Shown: positions 39,501-42,500 of the stretch, in pieces
Layout of the letters: every line of letters starts with the position of its first letter
Numbering within the stretch: position 1 is the first letter of the stretch
Origin: Bathymodiolus brooksi
Lineage: Eukaryota; Mollusca; Bivalvia; Mytilida; Modiolidae
Assembly (NCBI GenBank): GCA_963680875.1
Contig: OY804584.1
Location: 96,306,031 to 96,370,030, forward strand
Reading direction: 5' to 3'
DNA length: 64,000 nucleotides
Program-made: the position numbers and the translations under genes
Notes under the pieces: generated by a model
What the model was told of the DNA's origin: nothing
What the model saw: the letters and a program-made list of their open reading frames with translations, nothing else
Databases searched by the model: none

Positions 39501-42500
39501 TCAATATGGAAAGCAATAGATAAGGCAAATTTTTTTTTAAAAATGTGTGTTTCCGGTCGACCCTAACATTTTTTTTATGCCAAAAAAAAATAATAGATCG
39601 ACAAAATCCGGAAATTCGTCTCCGTTTCTGTGTTCAACAATAGACTCGGTTTCCTGTTTGAATTGTACATTGTAGCCCGGGGTTCTATGGTACCACGGTA
39701 GTTAATGTTTAACCAGAAATAAATAAAAACGGTTATATACCAGAGCAGTCATGGAAATTAGCACCGATAAATTTCCTGGCAGTCCGGTAGTTTTCGTTAT
39801 CTCACCGGACCGACTGTCTGGTAAATTGTTTTGTCAGCCGCTGCCTTTAAGAATAGATAAATCAAGGTTCTCGGTAAATTCAACTTAAAAATATTTCTAA
39901 TTCTCTTTTATTTGTTATTTTTAGATCAAGAAAAATCTAAAATAAATAATACATATCTTAATTGATAATCACGAGTTTTGGCAAAGACACTATTTACGAC
40001 AGTTATTGTCGTAAAATTTTGATGTCGTAAAATATTTCGTGTGACTAGTGATCGTGGTACAATGTATTTCGGAAAAATAATATTATTCTCTAGAGTTTTT
40101 TTCATTAACAATCGTCGTTAATTTGGAACATTTTATCACTTCAAAACACGGTGGTCATGGCTTTCTTGCAGTATAAGACAGGAGCCATTAAAGAGAAAAG
40201 TAACCCCAGAGGAGACGAGAGAACGAAAGAAACAGTATGAAAAAGACTGAGAACGTAAATTTATTGATTCTTGGAAGCAGGACCAACCCTGGCTTCATCA
40301 CAACGTTGAACAAAATGTTATGCAAGGTCTGCAACTGGTGCATCGAAGCCAATGGACCAAAAGAGCTATATATATATATTCTTTTGTAATTCTAAATTCT
40401 GGTTTCTAATTATACTTTTTCTGGTGGCATACAGTAGAGCTATTATTTTATTTTATTCTTTTTTTTTTATACATATAAGGATTCATTTGTTTAGATAGAA
40501 TGAATATTTCATTTAGTAATTTTTAATGTCACAAATAGTTTTGTAATTTTAGAGTGGAAATATACCTTAATGAATATGATCATGCTGTATACAATAATAT
40601 ATTTATGGACATCAAATTGTCATCCCACTTGGACACATTATACTGATTCAGAGCCAACCAGTATTTGCTCTTTCTCCTTAATGCTGCGTACCTAACAGAG
40701 AAGCAAAAAATACCAATTTTATAGTCTTTCGTCTGACCCGACTGGAGCATGAACCCATGAGCACTCGCACGCTAACCTTTACGCCGCTGTCTAATTGTAG
40801 ATATTGCTGTTTGTGATTGCAAGTTTAATGCAATCAATATGTGACACTTAAATAAAATAAATCTATTATTTAAAAAAAAATCATTATTTTATTGTCGGTC
40901 CTGTAATTCTTCACAGTTCGCAGGACCGAATGTCCTGTGGATTCAAATTCCTAATTTCCTTGACTGCCAGAGAGAAAATATTATTTTTATTACTTCAGCA
41001 GATCCCTTCCTTCATATCCAATGCATTATTTTTAACCAAAGTATGCTTACGAGTGTATAATCGGCATTTCATAGGTCAAGAAAAGGAGATTCCTATGGTA
41101 CCGAGGTAGTTCCAAAAATCAGTCTATGGAGTGCTGTATTAAATATTAACAGCGGAAATCTGATAAATTATTGTCCAATATGATTAAACAAGAAAACGTC
41201 CTTAAAATCATTTGTTATTGATTTGTTCCAACTGTAAACACTCTCTACTTGTCGTCTGTTTGTTTATGTTCAAAATGAGGCCAAATATAATTCCATTCCA
41301 TCTATAAATAGATTCCTGCTGAAAAAAAAACTATGAGATGATCGTAAACGTGTAGGTTGGGACTCCACTATACCAAAATAGATCTGCTACCAGGTGGCAC
41401 TGCAATTGCACAATCGCGTGAAACGTAAATACCGTGGTATGATAGAACTCTCGGTACCATAGGAAGGTACTATACTGCATGTCAAATAATCAATAAGCTG
41501 TAGTAAGAAAGAAACAAACAAGTTTGTGTGATTTTAGAGGAAGGAGCATACTTGTAGGTTTCAAAAAAAAAAAAAAAAAAAACCTACCGACCCCAATTTT
41601 GAAGACCATGCAATCGGAAACATGTATACATATTTTTTTTGGTCTAAATATGTAACGAAACGAATTATCCACAGGACTCCCCTCCCACAAAGCGTTTTGT
41701 TGTCAAAATTACTGTTGAAAGGTGCGACAAAATCAAGGTCGCAGTTTCAGAGCTGTCGAAAATCGTCGGACCTATCGGACCGCCGGACAAAAATTGACTA
41801 GGTCCGATTTAAACTTTTTCACGTCAGACCCGATGTCCGGAGCAATTTTTCAGTAACTTGGGACCGACAAAACGCTTGAAGATGACCGGCATCATTGCTT
41901 AATTTCGCTTTTCAAACTTGTCGTTGTTTGCAATCTCCGATTTTTGTCTATATAATCAAATTTTGACTTCACATTGAAGAGTTTCACTATTAAATGTGTA
42001 ACCGATTCCGGACGGACGCGCATTGATTTTCCGGAAATTACGATTTACGATCATTTTTTTTGACTCCGCGGCTTTTTAAAGGGTCGGTTGGTGAAAGGGG
42101 AAACAAACTTAATTTTAAATTAGGCCTAGGTTGTCAGTCATCCAATTGATTCTATCCAGACCTAATGCTACTTACATTTGTATAAGAGGTAACACCTTGA
42201 AACATGTGCAATAGCTAGCATTATGCAAACTTGGTATCTTTGTTTATTTCATACACAAGTATATTGTATTGTATGTATATTTCCACATGTCACACAAAAA
42301 TGTGTTGTACTAACTTTGAGTATTCCAAGGTATCACTTGAAGCTGTAAACAAACCATTTTATGGATTTAGCCAGTATATGTGTAATTCAGTTGAAGTTGT
42401 AAAAAATATGTAGGTCCGGCAAATGTTTGATAGGTCTGACACATTGTCCACATCTGCCAGACCTATTGTCTGACAGACAGGAAAGAGATTTCGACAGCTC

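Larger units (their letters stand above)
39746..40966 (+). mobile_element. hAT-like element, 6-bp target duplication CCAGAG
   Basis: CAGTCATGGAAATTAG at the left and CTAATTTCCTTGACTG at the right; CCAGAG on both sides (39740-39745, 40967-40972). Carries a decayed transposase N-terminus at 40165-40370 and a SINE-B copy at about 40615-40800. Subterminal CGGACC / GGTCCG motifs occur at both ends. Confidence 0.85.
39524..41644. mobile_element. PIF/Harbinger-like element, TAA target duplication, with nested hAT-like insert
   Basis: The left end GGCAAATTTTTTTTTAAAAA..TGTGTGTTTCC and right end GGAAACATGTATACATATTT..TTTTTGGTC are inverted relatives of each other and of the element at 63562. TAA flanks both (39521-39523, 41645-41647). 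Removing the nested element at 39746-40966 leaves about 0.9 kb. Subterminal GGTTCTATGGTACCACGGTA (39680) and TACCGTGGTATGATAGAACT (about 41433) are also inverted. Confidence 0.65.
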
